Shown piece after piece: positions 44,130-53,460 of a DNA stretch of 64,000 nt. Each line of letters starts with the position of its first letter. The first letter of the stretch is position 1. The stretch comes from Pseudomonas helmanticensis (lineage in GTDB: Bacteria > Pseudomonadota > Gammaproteobacteria > Pseudomonadales > Pseudomonadaceae), in the NCBI RefSeq assembly GCF_900182985.1, contig NZ_FXUY01000001.1, positions 744,001-808,000 on the forward strand, in the 5' to 3' direction. Both the position numbers and the translations under genes were made by a program. Under the pieces are notes generated by a model, which saw nothing but the letters and a program-made list of their open reading frames with translations, made no database searches and was not told the origin of the DNA.

Positions 44130-45483
44130 CGCCGGGCCGGGACGGCATCTGCCGGTGTTTCAGGCGCTATTGATCACGCTGGGCATGGTGATCACCACCG
44201 ACATCCTGAAAACCGCGCCGACCGTGGCACTTAACGTCGGGCCAGAACATTTCTACCTGGTGTGGGTGCTCGGCGGTGTGGCGTCGATGATCGGCGCGCT
44301 GTGTTTTGCCGAGATGGCCACGGCATTTCCGCATCCGGGTGGCGATTATCATTTTCTGCGCATGGCTTACGGCGAACGCATGGGATTCCTGTTCGCCTGG
44401 TCGCGGTTTTCGGTGATGCACACCGGATGGATCGCGTTGTCGGCGTTCATGTTTGCCGATTACTTCAACGCGGTGGTGCCGTTGGGGCAGTACGGCTCGG
44501 GGTTGTTTGCCGGGGCGATCATTGCCGCCCTGGTGCTGCTCAATCTCACGGGTAAACACATCGGTTTCATCACCCAGACATTGTTGGTGGGCTTGCTCGC
44601 GTTGGGTTTTCTGAGCATTGCCAGCGCCGGTGTCTGGCTGCAGTGGCAGGGCATCGAACCACCGGTAGCGGACGTATCGGTTACGCCGGAGCACAGCGGT
44701 ATGGCCGGATTTTCGGCGGCGATGATTTTCGTGTTTCTGGCCTTTGGTGGCTGGAGCGACGCGGCAACATTATCGGCAGAAGTGCGCGACGGTCGACGGG
44801 GCATCTTCATCGCCATGATCGGAGCGCTGGCGGTGCTGATGAGCATCTATCTGGCGCTCAATTGGGCGTTCGTCGCCGGACTGGGATTCGCCGGACTGGC
44901 GGCGAGCAACGCGCCGGCAGTTGAGCTGCTGAACCGTGCATTCGGCGCGCCCGGGGTCATGCTGATTCTATTGATGGTCGGTATCGCCGCGATCGCCACT
45001 ATCAACTCGACGTTGCTGGTCGGCGCCCGGACGACCTACGCAGCCGCCCGCGATGTGCCGCAATTGCGCAGTTTCGGCGACTGGGACGATCGTCACGGGG
45101 TGCCGCGCAAAGCCTTGCTCGCGGAAGGCGCGGTGGCGTTGTTGTTGGTGTTGTTCGGCAGTTTCACCCAGAGCGGTTTCAACACCATGGTCGAGTATCT
45201 GACCCCGGTGTACTGGCTGTTTCTGAGCTTGAGCAGCGTCGCGTTGATCATTCTGCGGCGGCGCTTTCCCGAGGTGCCGAGGCCGGTGCGGGTGCCGTTG
45301 TATCCGCTGTTGCCGCTGCTGTTTTTCGGGTTGTGCCTGTACATGCTGTATTCCAGCGTGACAGTGGTCGGCTATGGCGCGTTTCTGGGGATTGCCGTGT
45401 TGCTGGTGGGGGCGCTGATTCTGGCGGGGTTGAGCCGCGTGGCGTCGACGCCTCGGCAAGCTCTTCGACAGACTTCGGACTAG
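44119..45483 (+). CDS. APC-family amino acid permease
   Basis: A 454-residue APC transporter with about 12 helices (LITLGMVITTDILKTAPTVA at the start, SMIGALCFAEMATAFPHPGG in helix 2). The ATG at 44119 overlaps the receptor gene by 11 bases. The frame open from 43981 lies inside the receptor gene and is not used. Overlap with a TonB receptor gene suggests coupled expression and a shared substrate. Confidence 0.83.
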   Translation: MASDAGPGRHLPVFQALLITLGMVITTDILKTAPTVALNVGPEHFYLVWVLGGVASMIGALCFAEMATAFPHPGGDYHFLRMAYGERMGFLFAWSRFSVMHTGWIALSAFMFADYFNAVVPLGQYGSGLFAGAIIAALVLLNLTGKHIGFITQTLLVGLLALGFLSIASAGVWLQWQGIEPPVADVSVTPEHSGMAGFSAAMIFVFLAFGGWSDAATLSAEVRDGRRGIFIAMIGALAVLMSIYLALNWAFVAGLGFAGLAASNAPAVELLNRAFGAPGVMLILLMVGIAAIATINSTLLVGARTTYAAARDVPQLRSFGDWDDRHGVPRKALLAEGAVALLLVLFGSFTQSGFNTMVEYLTPVYWLFLSLSSVALIILRRRFPEVPRPVRVPLYPLLPLLFFGLCLYMLYSSVTVVGYGAFLGIAVLLVGALILAGLSRVASTPRQALRQTSD

Positions 45484-45941
45484 AACGACACCTCGGCCGG
45501 TTGCGACAAACGCAGCACCGACAAGTCGCCGGTGATGCGTTTGTACGCCAGGCGAATCGCTTCGATGTCGCTGGAACGCTGCGCGCTATTCTCATGCAGG
45601 ATCACGATGACCTTGGTGCTCAAGCGTTCGGGCTCTTTCGCGCCTTTATCACGCCATTGTCCATACGCGTCGAGCACACTGAAGCCATCCGGGAAACGCG
45701 GCGTGACTTCCTTGTCGAGAAATTCGCGCCAGCGCGCCGGGCTGACCGCACCTTCCTTGCCATCGATCGCACCCACCGAAAAGTACAATTCGGTACGCAG
45801 CCATTGCGCCTGCGCCGGACGCGCGGCGTCACCTTGCAGCGTTGAACTGGCGGGATCATGGGTGTGAACGGAAACCGGAGGAGGGCTGGTACAACCGGCG
45901 ACTGCGACAAACAGTGCCGCCAGTAAAAGACGTTGAGGCAT
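45480..45941 (-). CDS. DUF3574 predicted lipoprotein
   Basis: A 153-residue protein with signal peptide and lipobox VAGC (about residue 17). The mature part reads LRTELYFSVGAIDGKEGAVS, matching the DUF3574 family of unknown function. Its stop overlaps the stop of the convergent permease gene. Confidence 0.75.
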   Translation of the reverse strand: MPQRLLLAALFVAVAGCTSPPPVSVHTHDPASSTLQGDAARPAQAQWLRTELYFSVGAIDGKEGAVSPARWREFLDKEVTPRFPDGFSVLDAYGQWRDKGAKEPERLSTKVIVILHENSAQRSSDIEAIRLAYKRITGDLSVLRLSQPAEVSF

Positions 45942-46063
45942 GGAGCATCCTTATTGAGCGGTGGGTGAACCGCTGAAGTATAAGGTTGCCGCTCGACCAT
46001 CAATAAAGACCTAAAAAGCAGGCTGGCAGGCGTTTCGGGAATAACCCGAAACGCCTGCGGCAC

Positions 46064-47560
46064 TCATTCGACCGCTTCGATCTTGAACTCGCCGTAGCTG
46101 CGATTCTGGGTGAGGTCGATCGGCACGAACATCCCGTACGCCTGCAAATAGGCATACATCGCAGTGCTTTCACCGTAGCGGTAGTGTCTGCCTGTACAAG
46201 TGATGACTTTGGCGGTGCCCGTCAACGATGGAAAGAACGCACTGGCAGGCTCTTGTGCTTCCACGGCGCAGTCAAACCGTGTGTCCTCAAGTTCAGCGGC
46301 TTTCTGGTGGCGGGTGCTGGACCTTTGTTCGGTGTAGCTCAGTAGCGCACCGACTGGCATGTTCGTCCAGTCACCGGTGAATCGCAGGTCGGTGATCGCG
46401 TTTTTACGCACGGTGATGCCGTCACTGTCATTCCTGTAATCAATATCGGCGAGGTCGATCAGCCCTCGGAAAGTGATGTTTACCGATTGATAATTTTTAC
46501 CGTTGTAGCGTTCTGTGAGCTGCTTGCCCGGCTCGTATCCGAGGTAGCGGCTGTCCCTGCCCAAGCGTCCCAGCGCCAGTCGTTCGGGGTTGTTCGAGAG
46601 CAGGTACGACATGCCCGCCTCCTGAAGCTGTTTGCGCCGATCAGCCTCGTTGGGATCTTTGAAGATCACGCGCAAGCGTTGAATGTTGTGTTCCGGGACC
46701 GGCAATTTCAACGCTTCAATGGATTTCGTCACGGAGGCAGGCAGCACTGGATCAGGCAATACGAATGGCGTTTGCTCTCGGCCGGAGAAAGGTTTCAGTG
46801 CCGCCAACACCTGCGGTGTGGCACATGCAGTTGCCAGCAGTTGACGGTGGTCGGCGTTCAGGTTTTTCTCGGCGATGGCGTCAACGCTGATCGCGCCGGC
46901 TATCACGCGGTTTTGCTTATCTACGTAGAAGGTACTCAGCGAGGTCAATTGTTGTTGAGCGCAATCAGCGCCCCAGCGCCTACGCTCTTGCGCATACAGG
47001 TCATTTCCCCGGGGCCGAAGTGTTTCGCCTGCGGGTACCCGGGCGGACCAGAAGAATATCTGGCCGTCTTTCTGATTCAGGCTGGCACGATCAATCAGCT
47101 GCCATTCCTGTAACTCCGGTGCCGAAATGACCCGCCATTGTGCCACCGGGGTCTGAGCACACACCTGTTTGAATTGAGGACTCTGCAGAAACAGCTTTTT
47201 CTGTTCGGCAGGCATTTGCTTGTCTTCGGCTGCGCGACTGTTTCGAACAGCCGCAAACTGAAGCATGCCCTTGTTGGTCAAATGCGCCATTTGCGCATCT
47301 GGCAGATGACAGTCGGCGGTGAAGTTCGCCAGATGAAGTATTCGCCGGCCCTCAGTGGCAATCACGTAATAGCTGACGTGATCGCCATCGCGCACGATGG
47401 TATTCGGGTTGGGTTGACCAAGCATTGCCGCGTCAAACTCCATGCGCCCCAGCGCATCGAAATCGGCACTCGTCTGTTTGGGGGACGGGGGGCTCTGGCA
47501 TCCGTAGAGGGCGAGGGCAAGCAAAGACAAACAACTGAAACGGCGGATCAAGGCATCCAT
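46064..47560 (-). CDS. Uncharacterised 498-aa predicted lipoprotein
   Basis: I do not recognise the family. There is a signal peptide with lipobox LYGC, then a long soluble domain with seven or eight cysteines, no membrane helices and no clear enzyme motif. The ATG at 47560 (MDALIRRFSC) is preferred because it begins the signal peptide. It shares direction with the DUF3574 gene downstream (122 bases) and may be co-transcribed. Confidence 0.7.
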   Translation of the reverse strand: MDALIRRFSCLSLLALALYGCQSPPSPKQTSADFDALGRMEFDAAMLGQPNPNTIVRDGDHVSYYVIATEGRRILHLANFTADCHLPDAQMAHLTNKGMLQFAAVRNSRAAEDKQMPAEQKKLFLQSPQFKQVCAQTPVAQWRVISAPELQEWQLIDRASLNQKDGQIFFWSARVPAGETLRPRGNDLYAQERRRWGADCAQQQLTSLSTFYVDKQNRVIAGAISVDAIAEKNLNADHRQLLATACATPQVLAALKPFSGREQTPFVLPDPVLPASVTKSIEALKLPVPEHNIQRLRVIFKDPNEADRRKQLQEAGMSYLLSNNPERLALGRLGRDSRYLGYEPGKQLTERYNGKNYQSVNITFRGLIDLADIDYRNDSDGITVRKNAITDLRFTGDWTNMPVGALLSYTEQRSSTRHQKAAELEDTRFDCAVEAQEPASAFFPSLTGTAKVITCTGRHYRYGESTAMYAYLQAYGMFVPIDLTQNRSYGEFKIEAVE

Positions 47561-47653
47561 GCGGAGGGCACACTGTCGGATTAAAAGTGATGGCACATTA
47601 ACATTTCGGCAGTGACGACAAAGACTTTACCCTCTGTCTGGTACAGCGCATAA

Positions 47654-47753
47654 CCTGTAGGAGCCGACGAGTGCAACGAGGCTGCGATCTTTTGATCTTA
47701 TTTTTTTTAAGATCAAGATCAAAAGATCGCAGCGTGCCGCAGCTCCTACGGGG
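47654..47753. repeat. REP element pair, class A, degenerate left arm
   Basis: The right arm matches the class A unit. The left arm reads CTGTAGGAGCCGACGAGTGC and is partly diverged. It lies between two minus-strand genes, five bases from the MscS gene stop, and likely acts as its terminator. Confidence 0.75.
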
Positions 47754-47757
47754 GGTG

Positions 47758-50145
47758 TCAGGGGCTGCTGGGTGGGGGAGTGGCGAGGGCGATTCCCGCT
47801 GCGCCGAGGCGCTTGAGAATCTCGAACAGCAAGTCACTCTTGGTCACCCCGACGATTCTCGGGCTGCCGACATAACCGGTCACCGTCAGGGTAATGCCGT
47901 CCGGCGACAGTTTGCTGAAACGCACGAACGACGCAGGTTTATCGAGGATGGTTTCGTTCTCGCGATAGGTGTTGAGCAGCAGGTCCTTGACCTCTTCGGG
48001 GTCGATGTCCAGCGGGAACATCAACTCCAGCGACGCCACCCCCTGAGCGCTACCGCCGAGGGTGACGTTGCGCAGGTTCTGCGAGATCAGTTGCGAATTC
48101 GGCACGATCACGATCGAGCGGTCGCTGAGCTGGATTTCCGTGGCACGCACGTTGATCCGGCGGATGTCGCCCTCGACGCCGCTGATGCTGATCAGATCGC
48201 CGACCTTCACCGGGCGCTCGGTCAGCAGAATCAGGCCGGAAACAAAGTTCTTCACGATCTCCTGCAAACCGAAACCGATGCCCACCGACAGCGCACTGAC
48301 GATCCACGCCAGGTTGGTCCACTGCACGCCTAGCGACGACAGGGTCATGAGGATCACAAAGGCATAACCGATATTGGAAAACAGCGTGCTGAGCGACGCG
48401 CACATGCCCGGGTCCATGTCGGTCTTGGGCAGGAACTCGTTGTCGAGCCAGCGGCGCAGGGCGCGGATCAGCCAGATGCCGATCATCAGCGCCAACACCG
48501 CATTGAGCAGGTGCGCCGGGACGATATTGAACTTGCGCAAGCCGGCGCCGCCGAGGATCGCCATGATATTGGTCGCCAACTGCCCGAGCGTGGTGCCGAT
48601 GCCGCCGACAAACAGCGCGATCACCGCCAGCAGCAACAGCGCTGCGCGGCTGAACCCGGACAACAGAATCGAGATCTGCTCGAGTCGTCGATCGCCAATG
48701 CCGAGCAATTGCTTGAGTGCTTTGCCGCTCGCATGTTTGGCTGAAAACGCGTACTCGCAGCCGTCCTTGATCACCTGGATCAGCAAGTAGAAACCCGAGA
48801 GCACGATGTAGGCCCAGACCACTTCATAGGTGATGAACCGGCTCAGCGAGATATAGCCGGTGAGCAGGGCAATCGCCGAGACCAACATCGAAATACTGGC
48901 GATGGTGTACACCACGCCGGAAAACGTACTGCCCGTCGCCGAGGCATCGTTCGCCGCGACCAGTGCCTTGCGCACTTTGCCCACGCGCAACAGCAACGAC
49001 ACGACAATCACCATGACCACAATCGAGATGACGCCGCGCCCGGCCACGACAATCTGGCTGCTCATGCCGGTGGAATTGCTCACCTGCACCAGCGTCACCA
49101 GCACCAGCAGCGTGCCGGACAAAATGCGCGGATACGGCTTCATCGCCAGCGCCACGGGGTCGGCAATCGCTGGCAGCCGCCACGACGGATGCTGGGTCGA
49201 CAACAACGCGCGGCTCAGCCCGGTGATCAGCACACAGGCATAAACGGCTTTTTCGAACTCCTCGGAAAACGTCTCCAGCACCGGCGTCAACGGCTCGTGG
49301 CGAGTGCAGGCATAGAACAGCAATTGCAGCGCAAGGCCCGTTGTAACAATCGTTGCCAGCGCCGAAGCAAACGCCAGCGCACTACGACGCAAACGCCCCT
49401 CCGGCACGCGATGAATGCATAGCCATGTCAGCCCGCGCTCGGCCAGCCGGCGTCCGAACGTCCAGATAACCAGCGCCAACAACACCAGGAAAGTGGTATA
49501 GAAACGCTGCCCCGGCGCCCAGACCGTGGCCCAGGTTTCGCTGATTTGGGCGATGAAAAAACGCCAACGCTGACGATCGTCCGGCGTCGGACTGACCAGC
49601 GGCGACCAGAAATGCGGGCTCAACACACTGTGGGTGCCCAGGGTCAACTCGCTCTCGAGCAATGAGCGGCGGATACCGGCGATCTGCGTAATCAGATCCG
49701 CCGCGCTTTGCTTGAGCGCCGCCAGACTCTTCAGCGACGCGTCGATCTTGCTCTTCTGTTCCGCCAACGACGCCCGCTGCGCAACGATATCCGCCTGCTC
49801 GGCCGCGACCTCAGTTGCCGGCGCCGCGCCCAACACACTCAACTGCACGGCCAACTGCGCCTGCTGCGGCAGCAACGCCGCCGACAATTTATCGACATCG
49901 AGAATGAACGCCTGCACCCGATCCTGCGGGCCTTCGAGCTGGTTGTAATTGTTTGCCGAGGAAATTTGCTGCTTGAGGCCGTCGAGGCGCTGCTGCAAGG
50001 CTTGCAGGTCGTTTTGTGAAATCACCGGCAGCGGCGCGACCGCGGCCACCGAAGGCGCAGGCAATTCGGCGGCCCACAGCGCCGGACTGCTGCTGATGAG
50101 CAAGACGAATACCACTGAAAACAACGACTTCAAGCTGTTGCGCAT
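47758..50145 (-). CDS. DUF3772-type MscS-family mechanosensitive channel
   Basis: A 795-residue large MscS channel. A signal peptide is followed by a periplasmic coiled-coil domain (about residues 40-175, DUF3772), a bundle of about ten membrane helices, and the MscS core with WIVSALSVGIGFGLQEIVKNF as pore helix and a beta domain (RPVKVGDLISISGVEGDIRR). It would protect against osmotic downshock. It is monocistronic by its position between a REP and a 372-base gap. Confidence 0.9.
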   Translation of the reverse strand: MRNSLKSLFSVVFVLLISSSPALWAAELPAPSVAAVAPLPVISQNDLQALQQRLDGLKQQISSANNYNQLEGPQDRVQAFILDVDKLSAALLPQQAQLAVQLSVLGAAPATEVAAEQADIVAQRASLAEQKSKIDASLKSLAALKQSAADLITQIAGIRRSLLESELTLGTHSVLSPHFWSPLVSPTPDDRQRWRFFIAQISETWATVWAPGQRFYTTFLVLLALVIWTFGRRLAERGLTWLCIHRVPEGRLRRSALAFASALATIVTTGLALQLLFYACTRHEPLTPVLETFSEEFEKAVYACVLITGLSRALLSTQHPSWRLPAIADPVALAMKPYPRILSGTLLVLVTLVQVSNSTGMSSQIVVAGRGVISIVVMVIVVSLLLRVGKVRKALVAANDASATGSTFSGVVYTIASISMLVSAIALLTGYISLSRFITYEVVWAYIVLSGFYLLIQVIKDGCEYAFSAKHASGKALKQLLGIGDRRLEQISILLSGFSRAALLLLAVIALFVGGIGTTLGQLATNIMAILGGAGLRKFNIVPAHLLNAVLALMIGIWLIRALRRWLDNEFLPKTDMDPGMCASLSTLFSNIGYAFVILMTLSSLGVQWTNLAWIVSALSVGIGFGLQEIVKNFVSGLILLTERPVKVGDLISISGVEGDIRRINVRATEIQLSDRSIVIVPNSQLISQNLRNVTLGGSAQGVASLELMFPLDIDPEEVKDLLLNTYRENETILDKPASFVRFSKLSPDGITLTVTGYVGSPRIVGVTKSDLLFEILKRLGAAGIALATPPPSSP

Positions 50146-50517
50146 GGGACGGGCCGACTCTCGATGGACACACAGTCTATGAGGTTAGGTGATCAGGCCG
50201 GATGGGGCGGAAAAGTTTCAGCGCCGGTATTCACTGGATCAGCAAAAGCCGGCCCTTCAACATGATGGACAGTCGGCTCTTCGAACAAAATATACCTTCA
50301 GACGTCGGCACCCATGCTTCTGGCGAACTCAACGTTGGCTGCGCGCACTGTCGTGAACACTTTCGCGCTCATCGCTTTTGCCAGCAGGATCGGGACAGTG
50401 AGTCGGTGGCCAATAACGCTGGCTTAATGCTCAAACGTTTATATCGCGCGCAGTCAGCGCTTTGCGGTGCTGCGAGCTGATTGTTAGTGCCCATTCCGAC
50501 GGCTACACTCCAACGCC
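50146..50517. other. Intergenic region upstream of the Cus operon
   Basis: It contains the promoter areas of the MscS gene and of the Cus operon. A plus-strand frame at 50202-50480 has no coding features I trust. No CopR/CusR box was recognised by eye. Confidence 0.4.
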
Positions 50518-50859
50518 ATGAAACGCTATCTGCGGTTGTTCCTCATCTTCGTGCTCAGCCTGGCGCTTCCCCTCAGCGGGATGGCGGGTGTTCAGGCACC
50601 GACAGAACCGTGCCCGATGAAGACGCTGGGCATGGCGATGATGGACGATATGGGCATGGACTGTTGCAACGACATGCAAGCCCCGATGGAACATGGCAAA
50701 CCCTGCAAGCCTGGTCAGGAATGCAAGACCGGTGGCATGTTGCAAGTCTCGATCAGCAAGCCAGCAGTAACCTTGTTCAGCCCCGTAGAACTGTCTTTTT
50801 CCAGCGACTCCGTTCCTGTGCCAACCCTGTCCGGGGTATGGCGACCGCCGCGCGCCTGA
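50518..50859 (+). CDS. Met/Cys-rich periplasmic protein of the Cus operon
   Basis: A 113-residue protein with a signal peptide (ending SGMAGVQA). Its mature part is rich in Met, Cys and His (MKTLGMAMMDDMGMDCCNDM), a composition typical of copper- or silver-binding proteins. It lies 100 bases before cusC in the same direction. A role as periplasmic metal sponge or chaperone is inferred. Confidence 0.7.
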   Translation: MKRYLRLFLIFVLSLALPLSGMAGVQAPTEPCPMKTLGMAMMDDMGMDCCNDMQAPMEHGKPCKPGQECKTGGMLQVSISKPAVTLFSPVELSFSSDSVPVPTLSGVWRPPRA

Positions 50860-50959
50860 TTCCTGTATCGCCATTGAGCCTCATCCCGTTTTAGCGGGAT
50901 GGCATAGCTGTGCGCAGGTCTTTTGACGCGCGCAGTGGATCATCACAGGAATCGTAGAC

Positions 50960-52216
50960 ATGAACTCCAAGTGCTTTTGCACAGGTTGGTCCCTCGTGGC
51001 CGGCCTCGCGGCGAGCATGCTGGCTTTGCCGAGCCTGGCCGCCACGCTGACCCTCGACGAAGCATTACGGCTGGCCGAAAACAATGCGCCGTCGCTGGCC
51101 GCACAGGATGCAAAAATTCAGGCCACCAGCAGTGCGGCTATTCCAGCGGGTGAATTACCTGACCCGAAGTTGCTCGCAGGTTTGCAGAATTATCCTATTG
51201 GCGGTCCGGATCGCTGGAGCGTCAACGACGACTTCATGACCATGCAGATGGTCGGCGTCCGGCAGGAAATGCCCAACAGTGACAAGCGCAAGGCGCGCAT
51301 CGAGGTGGCCAGCGCCGTCGTTGATCGCGCTACCGCCGAGCGCCGGGTCGAACGCTTGAACGTGCGCCAATCCACGGCGCTAGCGTGGATCAGCAGCTAT
51401 TCGGTCGAGCGCAAAGACGCGCTGTTTCAGGATTTCTACGCGGAAAACCGCCTGCTGGCCGATACCGTCCGGGCGCAGATTGCGGGTGGTCGCGCGCAAC
51501 CGGCCGATGCTGTGACTCCCCGGCAGGAAGCGGCGCAACTGGCAGAGCAGCAGGACGATTTGATTCGCCAGCGCACGCAAGCGCGCGCGGCGTTGAAACG
51601 CTGGATCGGTGCCGCTGCCAATCAACAGCCCGTGGGCAGCTTGCCGCAATGGCCGGTCGATCCTGCCAAGCTGTCCCATCAATTACAACACCACCCCGAG
51701 TTGGCGGCGTATGGGCCGATGAGCGAGGAGGCGCAAGCCAGGATTCGGGAGGCCGAGGCCGAGAAAAAATCCGACTGGAGTTGGGAGCTGGACTATCAGC
51801 ACCGTGACCGTCAGTTCGGCGACATGCTCAGCGTGCAGTTTTCCTGGGACCTGCCACTGTTTCCGGACTCCCGCCAAAACCCAAAAATCGCCGCCCGGCA
51901 AGCGCAACTCAGCCAGCTGGAGGCCGAGCGCGAAGCCCTGTCACGCGAGCATACCGAGCAACTGGAAAGTCAGCTGGCTGACTACGAGCGCCTGAACCGG
52001 GCAGTCCAGCGCAATGCACAAAGTCTGGTGCCGCTGGCCAGGGAAAAAGTCGCACTGAGCATGGCCAGCTACCGCGCCGGTAAAGGCGATGTGAATGCGC
52101 TTGTCGTGGCCCGGCGTGAACTCATCGAAGCCCGACTGAAACAGGTCGACGTGGAAGAGCAGCAAGCGCTGACCCGTGCGCGACTCTACTTTGCCTACGG
52201 GGAGCCGAGCCAATGA
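50960..52216 (+). CDS. cusC: CusC-type outer-membrane efflux protein
   Basis: A 418-residue TolC-family protein with signal peptide and two repeats of helical hairpins (LTLDEALRLAENNAPSLAAQ begins repeat 1). It forms the outer-membrane channel of the CusCBA pump. AGGAATCG precedes the ATG. The stop overlaps the cusB start by four bases. Confidence 0.85.
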   Translation: MNSKCFCTGWSLVAGLAASMLALPSLAATLTLDEALRLAENNAPSLAAQDAKIQATSSAAIPAGELPDPKLLAGLQNYPIGGPDRWSVNDDFMTMQMVGVRQEMPNSDKRKARIEVASAVVDRATAERRVERLNVRQSTALAWISSYSVERKDALFQDFYAENRLLADTVRAQIAGGRAQPADAVTPRQEAAQLAEQQDDLIRQRTQARAALKRWIGAAANQQPVGSLPQWPVDPAKLSHQLQHHPELAAYGPMSEEAQARIREAEAEKKSDWSWELDYQHRDRQFGDMLSVQFSWDLPLFPDSRQNPKIAARQAQLSQLEAEREALSREHTEQLESQLADYERLNRAVQRNAQSLVPLAREKVALSMASYRAGKGDVNALVVARRELIEARLKQVDVEEQQALTRARLYFAYGEPSQ

Positions 52217-53460
52217 AGCTTGCATGGAATGCAGTATGGCTGGCGAGCGCTGCGCTGGTATTGGGTGTAACCGCTGGTTATTGGTTCGCACAACAACGCC
52301 TCGGCAGCGGCGAGGGTGCTGTCATCGAACCAAGCCGCAATGCCCCGGACGCGGGTAAAGCGCTGTACTGGTATGACCCGATGTACCCGCAGCAAAAGTT
52401 CGACAAACCGGGCAAATCGCCCTTCATGGACATGCAACTGGTACCCCGTTACGCCAGCGCAACCAGCGACCGCGCAGCGGTGAGCATCGATCCGGGGCTG
52501 ACGCAGAATCTCGGCCTGCGTTTCGCGACGGTCACGCGTGGGGTGTTTGATTCCAGCCTCGACGTGAGCGGTGTGCTGACTTTCAACGAGCGCGATGTCG
52601 CAGTGATCCAGGCGCGCACTCCAGGTTTTGTCGAGCGCGTTTACGCCCACGCCCCCGGCGATGTGCTCAAGGCCAACGCGGCGCTGGCGGATATTCTGGT
52701 GCCGGAGTGGGCGGCGGCGCAGACCGAGTTCCTTGCCCTCAAAGGTTTCGGTGATAGCGAATTGTTGGCGGCCGCCCGCCAGCGTTTACGGCGTACAGGC
52801 ATGCCGGCGGCACTGATTGCTCAGGTCGAGCGCAACGGTAAGGTCCAACCTCATCTGACGCTGACCAGCCCCATTGCCGGCGTGCTGCAAGTGTTGAACG
52901 TGCGCACGGGAATGACCGTGGCTGCGGGTGAGACGCTGGCGACTGTCAACGGTTTGAGCTCTGTCTGGCTGGCGGTGGCCGTGCCGGAATCCGAGGCAGG
53001 GTCAATCTCTGTCGGGCAAACGGTCGAGGCGCAATTTCCAGCCTTTGCGGGGATAAAGATCAACGGCAAAGTCTCCGCGATTCTGCCGCAAACCAACGCG
53101 GATAGCCGCACCCTGCAAGTACGCGTGGAACTGCCCAATCCGGATGAACGCCTGAGGCCCGGTTTGACCGCGCAAGTGCGCTTGCACCCTACAACCGGAC
53201 CAAGTCAGTTGTGGGTGCCCAGCGAGGCGGTTATCCGCACTGGCCGGCGAACCTTGGTGATGCTTGCCGAAGACGCCGGCCGCTATCGCCCCGTGCAAGT
53301 GCAAACCGGGCAGGAAAGCGATGGCAGGACAGCCATCGTGGCAGGTCTGGAGGAGGGCCAGAAAGTGGTGACGTCGGGGCAATTCCTGCTCGACTCGGAG
53401 GCCAGACTCAAAGGCATCGTCTCAGGCTCAGAAGAAGAGCCGTCGGGAGTGCAGCCATGA
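52213..53460 (+). CDS. cusB: CusB-type membrane fusion protein
   Basis: A 415-residue periplasmic adaptor with a single N-terminal anchor. It contains the heavy-metal-binding domain stretch [16 protein letters not shown] and [11 protein letters not shown], which marks CusB/SilB rather than drug adaptors. The barrel-sandwich and beta-barrel regions follow (residues about 120-400). Its stop overlaps the cusA ATG. Confidence 0.9.
   Translation: MKLAWNAVWLASAALVLGVTAGYWFAQQRLGSGEGAVIEPSRNAPDAGKALYWYDPMYPQQKFDKPGKSPFMDMQLVPRYASATSDRAAVSIDPGLTQNLGLRFATVTRGVFDSSLDVSGVLTFNERDVAVIQARTPGFVERVYAHAPGDVLKANAALADILVPEWAAAQTEFLALKGFGDSELLAAARQRLRRTGMPAALIAQVERNGKVQPHLTLTSPIAGVLQVLNVRTGMTVAAGETLATVNGLSSVWLAVAVPESEAGSISVGQTVEAQFPAFAGIKINGKVSAILPQTNADSRTLQVRVELPNPDERLRPGLTAQVRLHPTTGPSQLWVPSEAVIRTGRRTLVMLAEDAGRYRPVQVQTGQESDGRTAIVAGLEEGQKVVTSGQFLLDSEARLKGIVSGSEEEPSGVQP

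Noticed and set aside
29087..47753. Recurring palindromes considered as CRISPR repeats
   Set aside because: They are inverted pairs scattered over 18 kb without spacers in series, which fits REP elements.
50202..50480. Plus-strand 92-codon frame before the Cus operon
   Set aside because: No ribosome site and no protein-like composition; it looks like intergenic sequence.
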